Below, in pieces: positions 30,115-40,219 of a stretch of DNA of 64,000 bases (positions are counted from its first letter, which is position 1; every line of letters starts with the position of its first letter). A program made the translations under genes and the position numbers. Below the pieces are notes generated by a model, which saw nothing but the letters and a program-made list of their open reading frames with translations, was not told where the DNA came from and ran no database searches. This DNA comes from Eopsaltria australis (taxonomy: Eukaryota; Chordata; Aves; Passeriformes; Petroicidae), in the NCBI GenBank assembly GCA_034509425.1, contig JAVTVJ010001131.1, positions 62,001-126,000 of the forward strand, given 5' to 3'.

Positions 30115-30420
30115 GAATAATGTATGTTGGAAGTTGTATGTTGCAGGATGTAAGTAGCAGAAGGGATATGAGCTGACGAAGAACAAATTTCGGCAAGGGG
30201 CAAGAAAAAGGCCACAATGAACAGGGATGGTGCCAGTCCTCGACAATCAAGTTTATTATTCCTCCTGCCCTGACCCCACATTCTTCTGGAAATGGAGACC
30301 ACCTGGAAGGATGTGAAAGGACAGGAGATAGTAGTTAATGTTATGGGGATGGTTTAAGGATGTAGCTTAAATTGCATGTGTGAGTAGGAAAGGATTTCTG
30401 AGCATGATGCAAATGGTATG
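30115..30420 (+). other. Noncoding stretch between integrase and polypurine tract of ERV B
   Basis: No env and no other ORF are supported in these 300 bases. Confidence 0.6.
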
Positions 30421-30437
30421 GAATAAGGGGTGGAAAT
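30421..30437 (+). promoter_or_regulatory. ERV B polypurine tract
   Basis: GAATAAGGGGTGGAAAT abuts the 3' LTR; ERV C has GAATAAGGGGTGGATAA at the same place. Confidence 0.85.
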
Positions 30438-31008
30438 TGTATTGGGTCTGACTGGGGAAAAGCTCACAGCCCTTACAGTGCTGTGCTTTGCTTTGGTAGG
30501 TGGCGTTAATAACAGAGCAGTGTTTTGGCTACTGCCAAGCTGTGCTGTTCCTCTGACATTCCTTCCCCCACTGAAGGGGATGGGGGTGGGCAAGATCCTG
30601 GGAGGGGACACCAGCAGGCCAGCTGACTCCAGTCAGCCAAAGGGATATTCCATACCATATGACATCAGCTCAGATATATAAGGGAAGGAAGAGAGGAGGA
30701 GGAGGAGGCACTCAGGACTCATCTGTGTTTGCCTTCTTGAACAACCGTCACGCGTGGCGAAGCCCTGCTTCCCAGAAAGTGTCCGGTCATCACTGCTGAT
30801 GTGAAGTAGAGACTGATTGTTTTCCCTTCTGCTCTTGCGCGCGCAACTCTCAGCTTGCTTGTTCTATTTTTTCCCCGCTGTAATAAAATTGCCTTTTCTT
30901 ACCCTGATAGTCTTTTTCAATATTATTCTCTCCCCTCTCCCAGTGGGAGAGGGAGTGATAGAGTGACTGAGTGTGCACCTGGCACCTAGCTGGGGTCAAT
31001 CCATGACA
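30438..31008 (+). mobile_element. 3' LTR of ERV B (571 bp)
   Basis: It runs TGTATTGGGTCTG to CCATGACA and is closely similar to the 5' LTR and to the solo copy at 44089-44660. Confidence 0.9.
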
Positions 31009-31019
31009 CAAGGTAATGA

Positions 31020-32108
31020 TGTTTTATGCTGGAAAGGAAAAATCTATGCCCCAAGAACCCCTGGTAACTTTACAATTAGGGGAGAAGGCTGTGAAATTTT
31101 TAATTGACACTGGGGCGACATTCAGTTTTAAATTATTTGGAAGGACAAATTGGGAATAAATCTACCACGATAGTTGGGGCCACAGGGAAGGAGGAAAATT
31201 GGCCATTCCTGCAACCTTTAGACTTGTGTTTTGGGGACAAAGTGTTAACTCATGAATTCTTGTATGTACCTGAATTCCCATCCCCCTCTTGGGCAGGGTC
31301 TTAGTAGCAAAGCTGGAGGCAGTAATAACTTTTGAGAATGGGGAATTGTTAATAAAAATACCGGAGTCAAACATGGGAAAAATTTTAATTATATAAGAGA
31401 AGCCAGTCCCAGCAATTCCTAAGGAAGTAGAAGATGCAGTAATACCCTCAGTATGGGAAACAGAGATACCTGGAAAATCTAAGTTAGCACAACCAGTCCA
31501 TGTAGATCTAAAAGAGGGAGCAAAAACTGTACAAGTCAAAAAATACCCTATAAAACCAGAGGCACAGCAGGGAATAGCAAAGACTATTGATAAATTTCTA
31601 TAATATCAGATTTTAGAAGAATATGAATCAGAATATAACACACCAATATTCCCGGTGAAGAAACCTAATGGGGATTACAGGCTAGTACAGGATCTAAGAG
31701 GAATAAATGAAATAACCAAGGACATATATCCCGTAGTTGCCGATCCTTATACATTGCTAGCATCCATAAAGGAGATATATAAGTGGTTTACTGTAACTGA
31801 TTTAAAAGATGACTTTTTCTGCATCCCCCTTGACAAAGAAAGCAGGAAGCTGTTTGCCTTTTAATGGGAAAATCCAGAAAATGGAAGAAATACTCAGCTC
31901 GCTTGGACTCATCTTCCAATGGGTTATAAAAAACTCCCCTACCCTATCTGGGAACCAACTGGCAAAGGTACTGGAGATCTGGACCAACCAAGGGCAGGTA
32001 CCGAGAGATCAGTACCTCTGGCTGCAATACGGTTAAGATATACTGATAGCAACAGAAGAAAAGGCAACCTGCATTAAGGTAACAATTGAGATTTTAAACT
32101 CCCTGGGC
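31020..32108 (+). pseudogene. pol: Class I pro and N-terminal RT, multiply broken
   Basis: The protease active site is visible as LIDTGATFS (near 31100). RT blocks VKKPNGDYRLVQDLRGIN and VTDLKDDFFCIPL (first catalytic Asp) follow. The catalytic YVDD has become Y-G-stop-D (near 32026-32037). Several further in-frame stops (for example near 31601 and 31862) break the gene. Confidence 0.8.
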
Positions 32109-33371
32109 ATGGGAGGATACAAAGTGTCCAAGGGAAAAGCACAAATTGCCCAACAGACTGTAATTTACCTGGGATGTGAAATTTCACAAGGACAAAGAAA
32201 ACTAGGTACTAACCGTATCCAAGCTATTTGTGCTATTCCAGAGCCCCGGAATCTCCACGAGCTGCGAGTCTTCTTGGGGATGGCAGGATGGTGCCGCCTG
32301 TGGATCATGGACTATGGGCTCATTGCCAAACCCCTGTATGAAGCCCAGAAGACGGAGCCGTTCAGCTGGGGCAAGACACAGAAAGAAGCCTTCCTGAAAT
32401 TGAAAGCATTGACAACTGCCCCAGCGTTAGGATTACCTGATCTGTCTAAAGACTTTCAGCTGTTTGTGCATGAAAGGCAACGCCTGGCACTGGGAGTCCT
32501 GACCCCATGTTTGGCGTGCTGGAAAAGACCGGTAGGCTATTTCTCCAAACAGCTTGACAATGCAAGTGCCGGATGGCCTGCGTGTCTGTGGGCAGTTGCA
32601 GCCACTGTAATATTGATACAAGAAGCCAGGAAGCTCACAATGGGAAGTCACATAGAGGTCTATGTGCCACACATGGTAACCACTATTTTAGAGCAAAAGG
32701 GAGGCCACTGGCTGTCTCCGAACAGGATGATAAAATTCCAGGTAATCCTGACCGAGCAAGATGATGTCACACTAAAGACAACTAACCTTTTAAACCCAGC
32801 CTTGTTCCTAGGTACTACAGCTGAGGAAGGCCCACTAGAGCATGACTGCATAGAGGTAATAGAATACACCTACTCAGTGAGAGAAGACCTGAAAGACGTC
32901 CCGCTGGAGCAACCGGACTGGGAGTTATTCACAGATGGAAGCAGCTTCGTGGAGAATGGAACCAGATACGCTGGATATGCGGTTACAACAATCAGTACAG
33001 TAGTGGAAGCAAAAGCATTACCACCGAATACATCTGCCCAGGGGGCAGAACTAGTGGCCTTAACCAGAGCACTAGAATTGAGTGAAGGGAAAAAGGTAAA
33101 CATTTGGACTGACTCAAAATCTGCGTTTGGAATAGTACATGTACATGAGGCACTGTGGAAAGAAAGAGGATTGCTGCCTTCCCAGGGTACACACATGAAA
33201 CATCAAGATGCAATCCTGCAATTGATAAAAGCAGTACAAAAACCTGAACAAGTGGCAATTATGCATTGTAAAGCACACCAATCAGGAAACTCCAAAATTT
33301 GTGAGGGAAATCGAAAGGCAGACTGGACAGCCAACAGGTTGCTCCAAGGGTGCAAACAGCAATGGCATTGA
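32109..33371 (+). CDS. pol: Class I pol: RT connection and RNase H (420-codon open frame)
   Basis: The thumb/connection blocks IYLGCEISQGQRKLG, RVFLGMAGWCRLW and GYFSKQLDNASAGWP are followed by RNase H with WELFTDGSSFVENG (Asp), GAELVALTRAL (Glu), NIWTDSKSAFGIVH (Asp) and an HCKAHQSG...NRKAD tail. This is the gamma RNase H layout. The C-terminal six residues are out of frame with integrase, so a frameshift ends it. Confidence 0.85.
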   Translation: MGGYKVSKGKAQIAQQTVIYLGCEISQGQRKLGTNRIQAICAIPEPRNLHELRVFLGMAGWCRLWIMDYGLIAKPLYEAQKTEPFSWGKTQKEAFLKLKALTTAPALGLPDLSKDFQLFVHERQRLALGVLTPCLACWKRPVGYFSKQLDNASAGWPACLWAVAATVILIQEARKLTMGSHIEVYVPHMVTTILEQKGGHWLSPNRMIKFQVILTEQDDVTLKTTNLLNPALFLGTTAEEGPLEHDCIEVIEYTYSVREDLKDVPLEQPDWELFTDGSSFVENGTRYAGYAVTTISTVVEAKALPPNTSAQGAELVALTRALELSEGKKVNIWTDSKSAFGIVHVHEALWKERGLLPSQGTHMKHQDAILQLIKAVQKPEQVAIMHCKAHQSGNSKICEGNRKADWTANRLLQGCKQQWH

Positions 33372-34143
33372 TACCTACAAAACTTAATGTATCTCAATTC
33401 AATTTACCTTCAGAATCGAAATATTCAACAGGAGATGAGAGATTGGGACTTTTGCTGGATGCACAAAGGAATTCAGAAGGGTGGTATGTAACTACACGAG
33501 GGCAAATAGTGTTACCCCTCTTTATAATGAGAGAAGTTCTACAAATTAAACATAACAAATGTCATTGGGGTGCAGAAGCACTGGTGAAATGGCTAAGAAA
33601 AGGTGTAATCTCGGTACAAATGTTAACAATGGCAAAATCAATAATGTCAAAATGTGAAATTTGCTTGAGAAACAACCCAGTGGCTAGACGGCAAGTACAG
33701 CTAGGAAGAATTCAGGTAGGGATAGAACCAGGAGATTATTGGCAGATAGATTTCGTTGAGTTACCAAGAACTCGAGGATACAAATATCTGTTGGTGGGGG
33801 TTGACACATTTTCAGGATGGCCCGAAGCCCTTCCCTGTAGCACAAACAAAGCAAAAGAAACAGTCAAGTAGCTACTACAAGTGATCATTCCCAGATTTGA
33901 AGTACCTCTGGGAATATCTTCAGATAGGGGCCCACATTTTATAGCCACAGTGGTAAGAAAAGTGAGCAGGCTACTGGGAATAGCTTGGGACCTCCACACA
34001 CCATGGAGACCACAATCAAGTGGACAGGTAGAGAGGATGAATCAGACACTAAAGAGACAGATCAGTAAAATATTCCAGGAAGCCAAATTGCAGTGGCCAC
34101 AAGCTCTACCAATAGCACTTTCTGAAAATTCGGGTAAAGCCTA
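33350..34143 (+). pseudogene. pol: Class I integrase, one stop and frame break
   Basis: The zinc module (IKHNKCHWGAEAL ... SKCEIC) and the catalytic residues in YWQIDFVEL, ISSDRGPHF and SSGQVERMNQ are visible. A stop near 33869 and a frame change separate the first Asp from the second Asp and the Glu. The C-terminal domain is largely lost. Confidence 0.82.
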
Positions 34144-34199
34144 GGAGTGGGATATTAGTCAGCCCTTAAGAAATAGTATATGGAAAACCATATAAATCT

Positions 34200-34463
34200 C
34201 CCAAACCTAACCCAAACGTAACTGCAGATGTAAAACATAATATCAGTCAGTTAAAACAAATAGAGCATAAGGCACAAGATGAACAAAAGGACTTGACTAC
34301 GAGCTGGTTAGATAAAATCTTCAAAGGGTTGGGATGGAATGTGAGTTCATGGATTAAATCTATCATTGAAAATTTAATAATCTTACTAGTTATGTTTCTA
34401 GCAATCTGGTTAGTCTACAGCATACTAAAAGGAGAAATACAGAAAAAGACATCCTGGAACTGA
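34200..34463 (+). pseudogene. env: Class I env TM tail
   Basis: Only the end of the transmembrane subunit remains: a heptad-like segment, TSWLDKIFKGLGWNVSSW, a hydrophobic membrane span (NLIILLVMFLAIWLVYSIL) and a short cytoplasmic tail ending in TGA at 34461-34463. SU and the fusion region are deleted. It cannot make a functional Env. Confidence 0.75.
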
Positions 34464-34653
34464 AGAATAATGAGGGCACTGACACGGAACAAGATTCCAC
34501 ATCCATCCTCTTCAGATTCTCCGGTTTGCAGCAACATCCATGACAATACTTATGACAACCCTGGATTCAAAGACGAACATTGAGTATAAATTCAAAAACC
34601 AAAAAGACAATATCAAGTGAAAGCATTTACACATATAAAGTGAAAATACTTTC

Positions 34654-34664
34654 AAAGGGGGGAA
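34654..34664 (+). promoter_or_regulatory. Polypurine tract of the class I remnant
   Basis: AAAGGGGGGAA directly before the LTR TG. Confidence 0.8.
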
Positions 34665-35164
34665 TGATAGTATAGGGTTAAAATGTTTCTAAAATCGCGG
34701 TAGCTGAAGTAGGCCTTGGGAACAGGAGTGGGCATTGTCTTTAAAATCATGGGAACCTACACCTGTGTACCCACCTGTATAGTAGATGATGAAGTTAAAT
34801 GCGATAATTGCTTTTAATGAAGTTAAATGCGGTAATTGCTTAGTAGATATAAGTAAAATAATTATTTGATCGCAACAAGAATCACGAGAAAGGAACAACA
34901 ATCATGAGAAATGTTGTGGGGAGAGGGCTTAAACTCATGCTTGGGGGAAAACAATATACTCAATAGAACAATATCAAGTTGATGATTAACATATGATTAT
35001 ACAACAGTTATGTAAGGAAAGGGTATAAAAATGTATCCAACCCGAATCCATGTCGGAATCGATTTGGGCTCGTCTGTACCCCGATTCCCAGAGTTCTTCA
35101 AATAAAAGCACCTGCATATAATCATCCAGTGATCATCCAGTGATTATATGTTTCTACGCTAACA
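34665..35164 (+). mobile_element. 3' LTR of the class I remnant (500 bp)
   Basis: It runs TGATAGTATAGGG to TACGCTAACA, with TATAAAAA at about 35024-35031 and AATAAA at 35101-35106. An ATCATCCAGTGATCATCCAGTG duplication lies near the end. Confidence 0.82.
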
Positions 35165-35174
35165 CCACCCCTGC

Positions 35175-35430
35175 CCCCCCTTCCCACTTGGTACTAACTG
35201 TACTTTGTTGATGAAAATGTGTCTCGAAGAGCTGTTTTCAGCCTTGGTCGCCAGGGAGAACCAAGATAGGATAGGGGCCCTTCAAATGTGTTTTGTCTTT
35301 CTGCCTAGGGAAAGGGCATGGAAAACTACTGGGAAAACTAGCCACTAATACAATAGGCTACAAATATATGTGTAAAGAATACAGAGAATATCTAAAAGAA
35401 AAAAGGCAAAAATCAATAGGCATCACTAGG
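35175..35430. repeat. Dispersed repeat, inverted copy of 16205-16490
   Basis: It lies between the class I LTR and the ERVL pol fragment. See 16205-16490. Confidence 0.75.
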
Positions 35431-37232
35431 ACAGCACATGTCACCTTCTCCTCTTCCTCTTCTGATGATAATCTGAAATTTTTGCCTTCAGGCCAGTTCC
35501 TATTTGAGATCACTGTGTGATCACAGCGATCCATTTGCTCCACGTGGCATCAGTTGCATGATGTGTGGAAGGGACTTTCCTTTTGAGCACCCAGTCCAAC
35601 ACCAGCAGTTGAGGTGCCAGTAGGAGCTGTGCTTTGCTGCCAATCACTTCTGAAGCAACTCGAACCCCTTCACAAGGTGCACTATCTCTCTTTCAGTTGG
35701 GTTGTAACAGGCCTCAAACCCTTTATATCCCTGACTCCAGAATCCCAGGGGTCATCCTCTAGTTTCCACAGTTATTTTTTGCCAGAGGCTCCAGGAAAGG
35801 ACCATTCTCCCCGGCTGTGGTGTAGAGCACATTTTTCACATCTTGTCCTGTCCTGACTGGCCCAAGGGCTACTGCATGAACAACCTCCTGTTTGATTTGT
35901 TCAAAAGCTTTTTGTTATTCAGGTCCCCACTTGAAATCATTCTTCTTCTGCTTCATATGATAGAGAGGGTTTACAATCTGACTGTAATCTGGAATATGCA
36001 TCCTCCCAAAACACACAGCACCTAGGAAAGCCTGTGTTTCCTTCTTGCTGGTCAGTGGGGACATAGCTGCTATTTTCTTGACCACATCCATTGGAATCTG
36101 ATGAGGTCCATCTTGCCATTTTACTCCTAAAATCTGAATATCCTGGGTAGGTCCCTTGACCTTACTTTGCTTTATTGCAAAACTGACCTTCAGGAGGATT
36201 TGGATTATCTTCTCCCCTTTCTCAAAAACATCCTCTGCTGTGTTGCCCCACACAATGATGTCATGTATTGCAAATGTTCTGGCAAACAGTGGGTATTTCC
36301 ATCCATGGGGCAGTTGGTTCCAGGTGTACTGGATGCCCCATCAGGTGAAAGCAAACTGGCCTGCTGTGATGAACAGCCATTATAGCACTGGCTTTTGCGG
36401 GTAGTGAAATGTAAGAAATATTATATATGTTAGGAAATATTATGTGCATGTTAAGAATAACTTTGCTATGCTGACATTTATTAGTAAACATAACTAAGGT
36501 TAAAGTTACAAGATTATTATATAGCTTGAATTTTAAGATACCTATATGATTATAACTTTCTATACAATTTAACAGTTAGTACATGGTTAACTGATCTCTT
36601 AATGCTTAAATAAACAGAAAGCCAGGTGGACAATCTCAAAATTAGACAAGTAGAGCCAGATAAGAGAAACTGCAAAGATGTGCTAATGAAAAAGGAATTC
36701 AAACCGACAAGACACAGGAACTGCGCAAGCTCCAAAGGCAGAGTTGAAAAGGTCAAGATGTGAGGAAGACCTAAGCCTTCATCTGAGGAGACCCCCAAAG
36801 ACCCTCACAAACATAATGCACATGCGCTAAAAGGCAGATCGGGGGAGGAACTATGTAAATCCTATAAAAACAAATTGTAAATCAGTTTACAGAGAAACTA
36901 CACATATTTATTGTGGTTTATTACTATTCATGATGTTAATGCATATAAACGGAAAGCTTGTGTGTGTGCCTCTGGCTACGAGCTAAGCACCCAGCACTGT
37001 CCATTTGCTTTAAGCAACTTTTTCCCCCTATCGTCCCTTATTAAATTTGTAAAACCCCAAAAAGAAGAGTGAGTTTCGCTTTTCACACCTGCACTCTGCT
37101 GCCAAAGGGATGGAGAAAAATGCATTAGCAATATCGATGGTGGCACCACTTTGCTGCCTTGGACTCAAGATCATACTGAAGTTCCAGCATGCCCAGCACA
37201 GCAGTACTCAGTGATGGTGTGACTTTGTTCAG
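35431..37232 (-). pseudogene. pol: ERVL-like pol fragment (RT/RNase H), split by a solo LTR
   Basis: The two halves (35431-36359 and 37093-37232) match the ERV C RT region (41560-42660) on the minus strand. Visible blocks are GNTAEDVFEKGEKIIQI, SFAIKQSKVKGPTQD, KKETQAFLGAV and MHIPDYSQIVNPLYHMKQKKNDFKWG. The catalytic YIDD region is disrupted by a small deletion near 36255-36270. The part homologous to NAFFSIPLA lies beyond the LTR at 37093-37140. Many substitutions make it an old copy. Confidence 0.82.
36365..37087 (+). mobile_element. Solo LTR, 723 bp, inside ERVL-like pol
   Basis: It runs TGTGATGAACAG to CGCTTTTCACA with CCTGC on both sides (36360-36364 and 37088-37092). TATAAAA (about 36863-36869) and ATTAAA (about 37040-37045) give plus orientation. 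Removing it rejoins the RT sequence in register with ERV C. Confidence 0.88.
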
Positions 37233-39202
37233 GCTTTGAACACTTCCAGGGATGGGGAAAATTCTCTGGGCAACCTGTTCCAGTGTCTGGGAGAACTTCT
37301 ATAGCTCATTCCTTCTTTGCAGCCCCCCAGGAACTCTGGAAAAATTGAATCTCTCATCTCCCTTCTCCTATACCTACTCTCTGAAATGATCATCTAGTTC
37401 AACTGCATTTGAGGGCTGCAGTTCAGGGCTGACCAAGTTAAAGCATGATATTAAGGGCATTGTCCAAATGTCTCTTAAACACTGACAGTCATGAGGCGTC
37501 AACCACCTGTCTAAGATGCCTGTTCCAGTGTTTGACAACCCTCTGGGTAAAGAAATGTTTCCTAATGTTCAATCTAAACCTCCTCTCGTGCAGTTTAGAA
37601 CCATTCCCATGCATCCTATCACTGGATACCAGGAGAAGAGGTCAGCACCTCTGTCTCCACTTCCCTTCTCAGGAAGCTGTAGCCATGAGGTCACACCTCA
37701 GCCTCCTTCTTTCCAAACTAGAAAAACCCAAAGTCCTCAGCCGCTCCTCATAGGACATTCCTTTCAGTCCCTTCATCAGCTTTGTTGTCCTCCTCTGGAT
37801 GCATTCAAGGACCTTCATATCCTTCCTAAATGTTGGGGCCCAGAACTTCACACAGTACTCAAGGTGAGGCCACACCAGCACTGAATACAGCAGGGTCATC
37901 ACCTCTCTTGACCAGCTGGTTATGCTGTGTTTGATGCATCCCAGAACATGGTTTGGCCTCTTGACTGCCAGGGCTCACTGCTGACTCATACTTGTAGGGT
38001 TACACTATGTGTGTTATAGAAAAGCAGGCCTGGAAGGCCTAGAATAAGCCTCTTCCCTAGGCCCAGAGGTGACCATGGAAGCATATCCAGGTCACCAGGG
38101 ATGGACATGGGAAAGAGGATTGTGGGTTTGTGGCCTTCTGGACCTATGGTATGTGAGTATTGTAGCTTGTGACCTTATAGGGTATTGTTTACCTTTTACC
38201 ATAATAGGTAAAAGCTGTGAAATACCTCAGGTGATTGGGAGGCACTGTGGTGAACATCTTTCCTGTTTATATGATGGCACATCCTGTCTGTGGGATGGTA
38301 TAAAAGGAATTTTCACTGCGTAATAAGTGGCAGTCTTAGACTAGTCTAGAGTAGTCATAGAGCAGTCTTAGTAGTCTTAGTCTTTTTCTGTATAATAAAG
38401 GACTTTGCACTTCTCTATCTCGTCTGAGAAGTCCATGCCCATGCATCGATTACTGCAATACTGAGCCTCCTGCCAACCAGCAGCCCCAGATCCCTTTCTG
38501 CAGAGCTGCTCTCCAGCCTCTCCCAATCTATATTTGTGCCCAGTGTTACTCTGTCCTAGATGCAGAATCTGGCATTTTGACTTGTTAAATTTCATCCCAT
38601 TAATCATTGCCCAATGCTCCAATCTATCTCGATCCCTCTGCAAGGCCTCTTGTCTCCCTCAAGAGAGTCAACAGCACCTCCCAGTTTGATATCCTCAGCA
38701 AATGTACTAAGGGTGCATTCAACTCCTAAATCCAGGTCACTGGTAAATATATTGAACAAGACTGGCTCTAGAATTGAGCCCTGAGGAATGCCACTGGTGA
38801 CTAGTCAACAGCCAGATGTAGCCCCATTCACTACAGCCCTTTGAGCCCTGCCCTTCAGCCAGTTCTTCACTCAGTGCACTGTGTACTACTCCCCCCACAG
38901 TTGGACAGCTATGAGGGACAGTATCAAAAGCTTTACTAAAATCCAGAAAAGCTACATCTACCCTCTTCCCTTCATCCACTAGGTGGGTGACTATATCATA
39001 GAAGAATACAGAATTAAAGAGGACTTTCCTTTTGTGAACTCATGTTGACTGTGCCTGAAAATTGCATTGTTTTTTACATGCTTTTCAATAGTACTCAGCA
39101 TAATCTTCACCATAATTTTTCCAGGAACTGAGGTTAGACTACCAGGTCTGTAGTTCCCTAAGTCTTCCCTCACACCCTTTTTGTATATTGGAGTTCATTT
39201 TC
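37233..39202 (-). repeat. CR1 LINE fragment, split by a solo LTR
   Basis: On the minus strand it encodes parts of the CR1 reverse transcriptase ORF: LGNYRPGSLTSVPGKIM and LDFSKAFDTVPH blocks (38737-39173), and the C-terminal HLEYCVKFWAP ... LERRRLRCDL region (37669-37902). It is 5' truncated, frameshifted and interrupted at 37993-38457. Confidence 0.88.
37993..38457 (+). mobile_element. Solo LTR, 465 bp, inside CR1
   Basis: It runs TGTAGGGTTACAC to GATTACTGCA with ATACT on both sides (37988-37992 and 38458-38462). TATAAAAGG (about 38310-38318) and AATAAA (about 38394-38399) are present. A related segment lies at 22200-22450 within the alpharetrovirus-like element. Confidence 0.9.
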
Positions 39203-39472
39203 CCATAGCAGCCCTCACAGTGCTGTGCTTTGCATTGGGAGCTGGAAAGGTGTTGAGAACACACCAGTGTTTTGGCTCCTGCTGAGCAGCAGTGGCACAG
39301 CATCAGCACTGTCTCTCCAACATCCCTCAACATCCCCAAAGGCCAATAGGTTGGGGGTGGGCAAGATCTCGTGAGGAGACATAACAACTGACACAAATTA
39401 ACCAAAGGGATATTCCATACTGTATAATGTCAGCTCAGATACAAAAGCTAAGAGAAAGTGTGTGTGGGGGGA
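39203..39472 (+). mobile_element. Old LTR related to the ERV B family, left part
   Basis: It is similar in order to the ERV B LTR (GTGCTGTGCTTTG, CAGTGTTTTGGCT, GGGGTGGGCAAGATC, GGGATATTCCATAC, GTCAGCTCAGAT) but diverged. It breaks at 39472 where ERV C begins; the right part resumes at 46254. Confidence 0.82.
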
Positions 39473-40092
39473 TGTGGTAGTTTGAAAGCAAATCAGTGAG
39501 AGGCTCAAAGTCAGAACTACAATTTAATAGGAAAAATGTAGTAATACAAAAAAAAGAAAAAAAAAACCAACAAAAAGAAACCACTGACAGAGTCAGAATA
39601 CAACCTGACACCCTGTCGGTCAGGGTGTTAGTAGTCCACTTAGAAGGTGGTTGCAGTCCTCTGGGAGTGATAGATGCGGTTCTGTTGAAGCAATGATCCT
39701 GAGAAAGGTGTAGTTCTCCTCTGAAGGTCCAGTGGTGGTGTAGAAGGGTCTGGTCCTCCTCTGGGAATCCCGTGGAAAAAGCTGCTTATAGTGCTTCAAA
39801 TCTCAGTTTATATGCAGATCGGGATACATTGGTTCTTCCCCCTGGGCGGGGCATCTCACAATGGGATGATGAGCCACTATCTGCAATGTTTGGGGTGAGT
39901 GAAGTGCCCATCCGGCCCCAACGACCGGCCCATTAGCAAACCATTCTGCAGCCATCAGGAACACTGCCACGCCTGGCCCTAACGACCGGCCCATTAGCAA
40001 ACCGTTCTGCGGCCATCAGGAACACTGCCACGCCCGGCCCCCAGCATCCCACGAAGATGGTGATAGAATACATACCATTGTAACCTAAGACA
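39473..40092 (-). mobile_element. 3' LTR of ERV C (620 bp, with internal 60-bp duplication)
   Basis: Plus-strand ends are TGTGGTAGTTTG and CCTAAGACA. It differs from the 5' LTR mainly by a tandem duplication of about 60 bases near 39917-40040 (repeated words CAACGACCGGCCCATTAGC and CCATCAGGAACACTGCCAC). The unit is single in the 5' LTR. Confidence 0.9.
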
Positions 40093-40109
40093 TTATCCAC
40101 CCCTTATTC
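40093..40109 (-). promoter_or_regulatory. ERV C polypurine tract
   Basis: The minus strand reads GAATAAGGGGTGGATAA and abuts the 3' LTR. Confidence 0.85.
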
Positions 40110-40219
40110 TATCACCATCTATGTGATACCCAAACCAATACCCCCTTTATACATATATATACATATACAATGAAACTTTACACACAGTTCTCACTTAAAA
40201 TTAAGTTTCCTTGTGGTAC

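Larger units (their letters stand above)
26299..31008 (+). mobile_element. ERV B: class III/ERVL-like provirus, internally deleted
   Basis: The order is LTR (26299-26836), primer site (26845-26862), gag ORF with an N-terminal membrane segment, capsid-like remnant, LTR-type insert in place of pro and RT, RNase H-integrase ORF, polypurine tract and LTR (30438-31008). There is no env, as in ERVL. The bases flanking the two LTRs do not match (AGTGCC versus CAAGGT) and belong to different elements. Confidence 0.87.
31009..35164 (+). mobile_element. Class I (gammaretrovirus-like) provirus remnant: pro, pol, env tail, 3' LTR
   Basis: It begins inside pro at the ERV B LTR junction; no gag or 5' LTR is present. 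The order is pro, RT, RNase H, integrase, a short env TM tail, polypurine tract and LTR (34665-35164). Many stops and frame breaks are present. The RNase H, integrase and env TM motifs are of gamma type. Confidence 0.87.
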
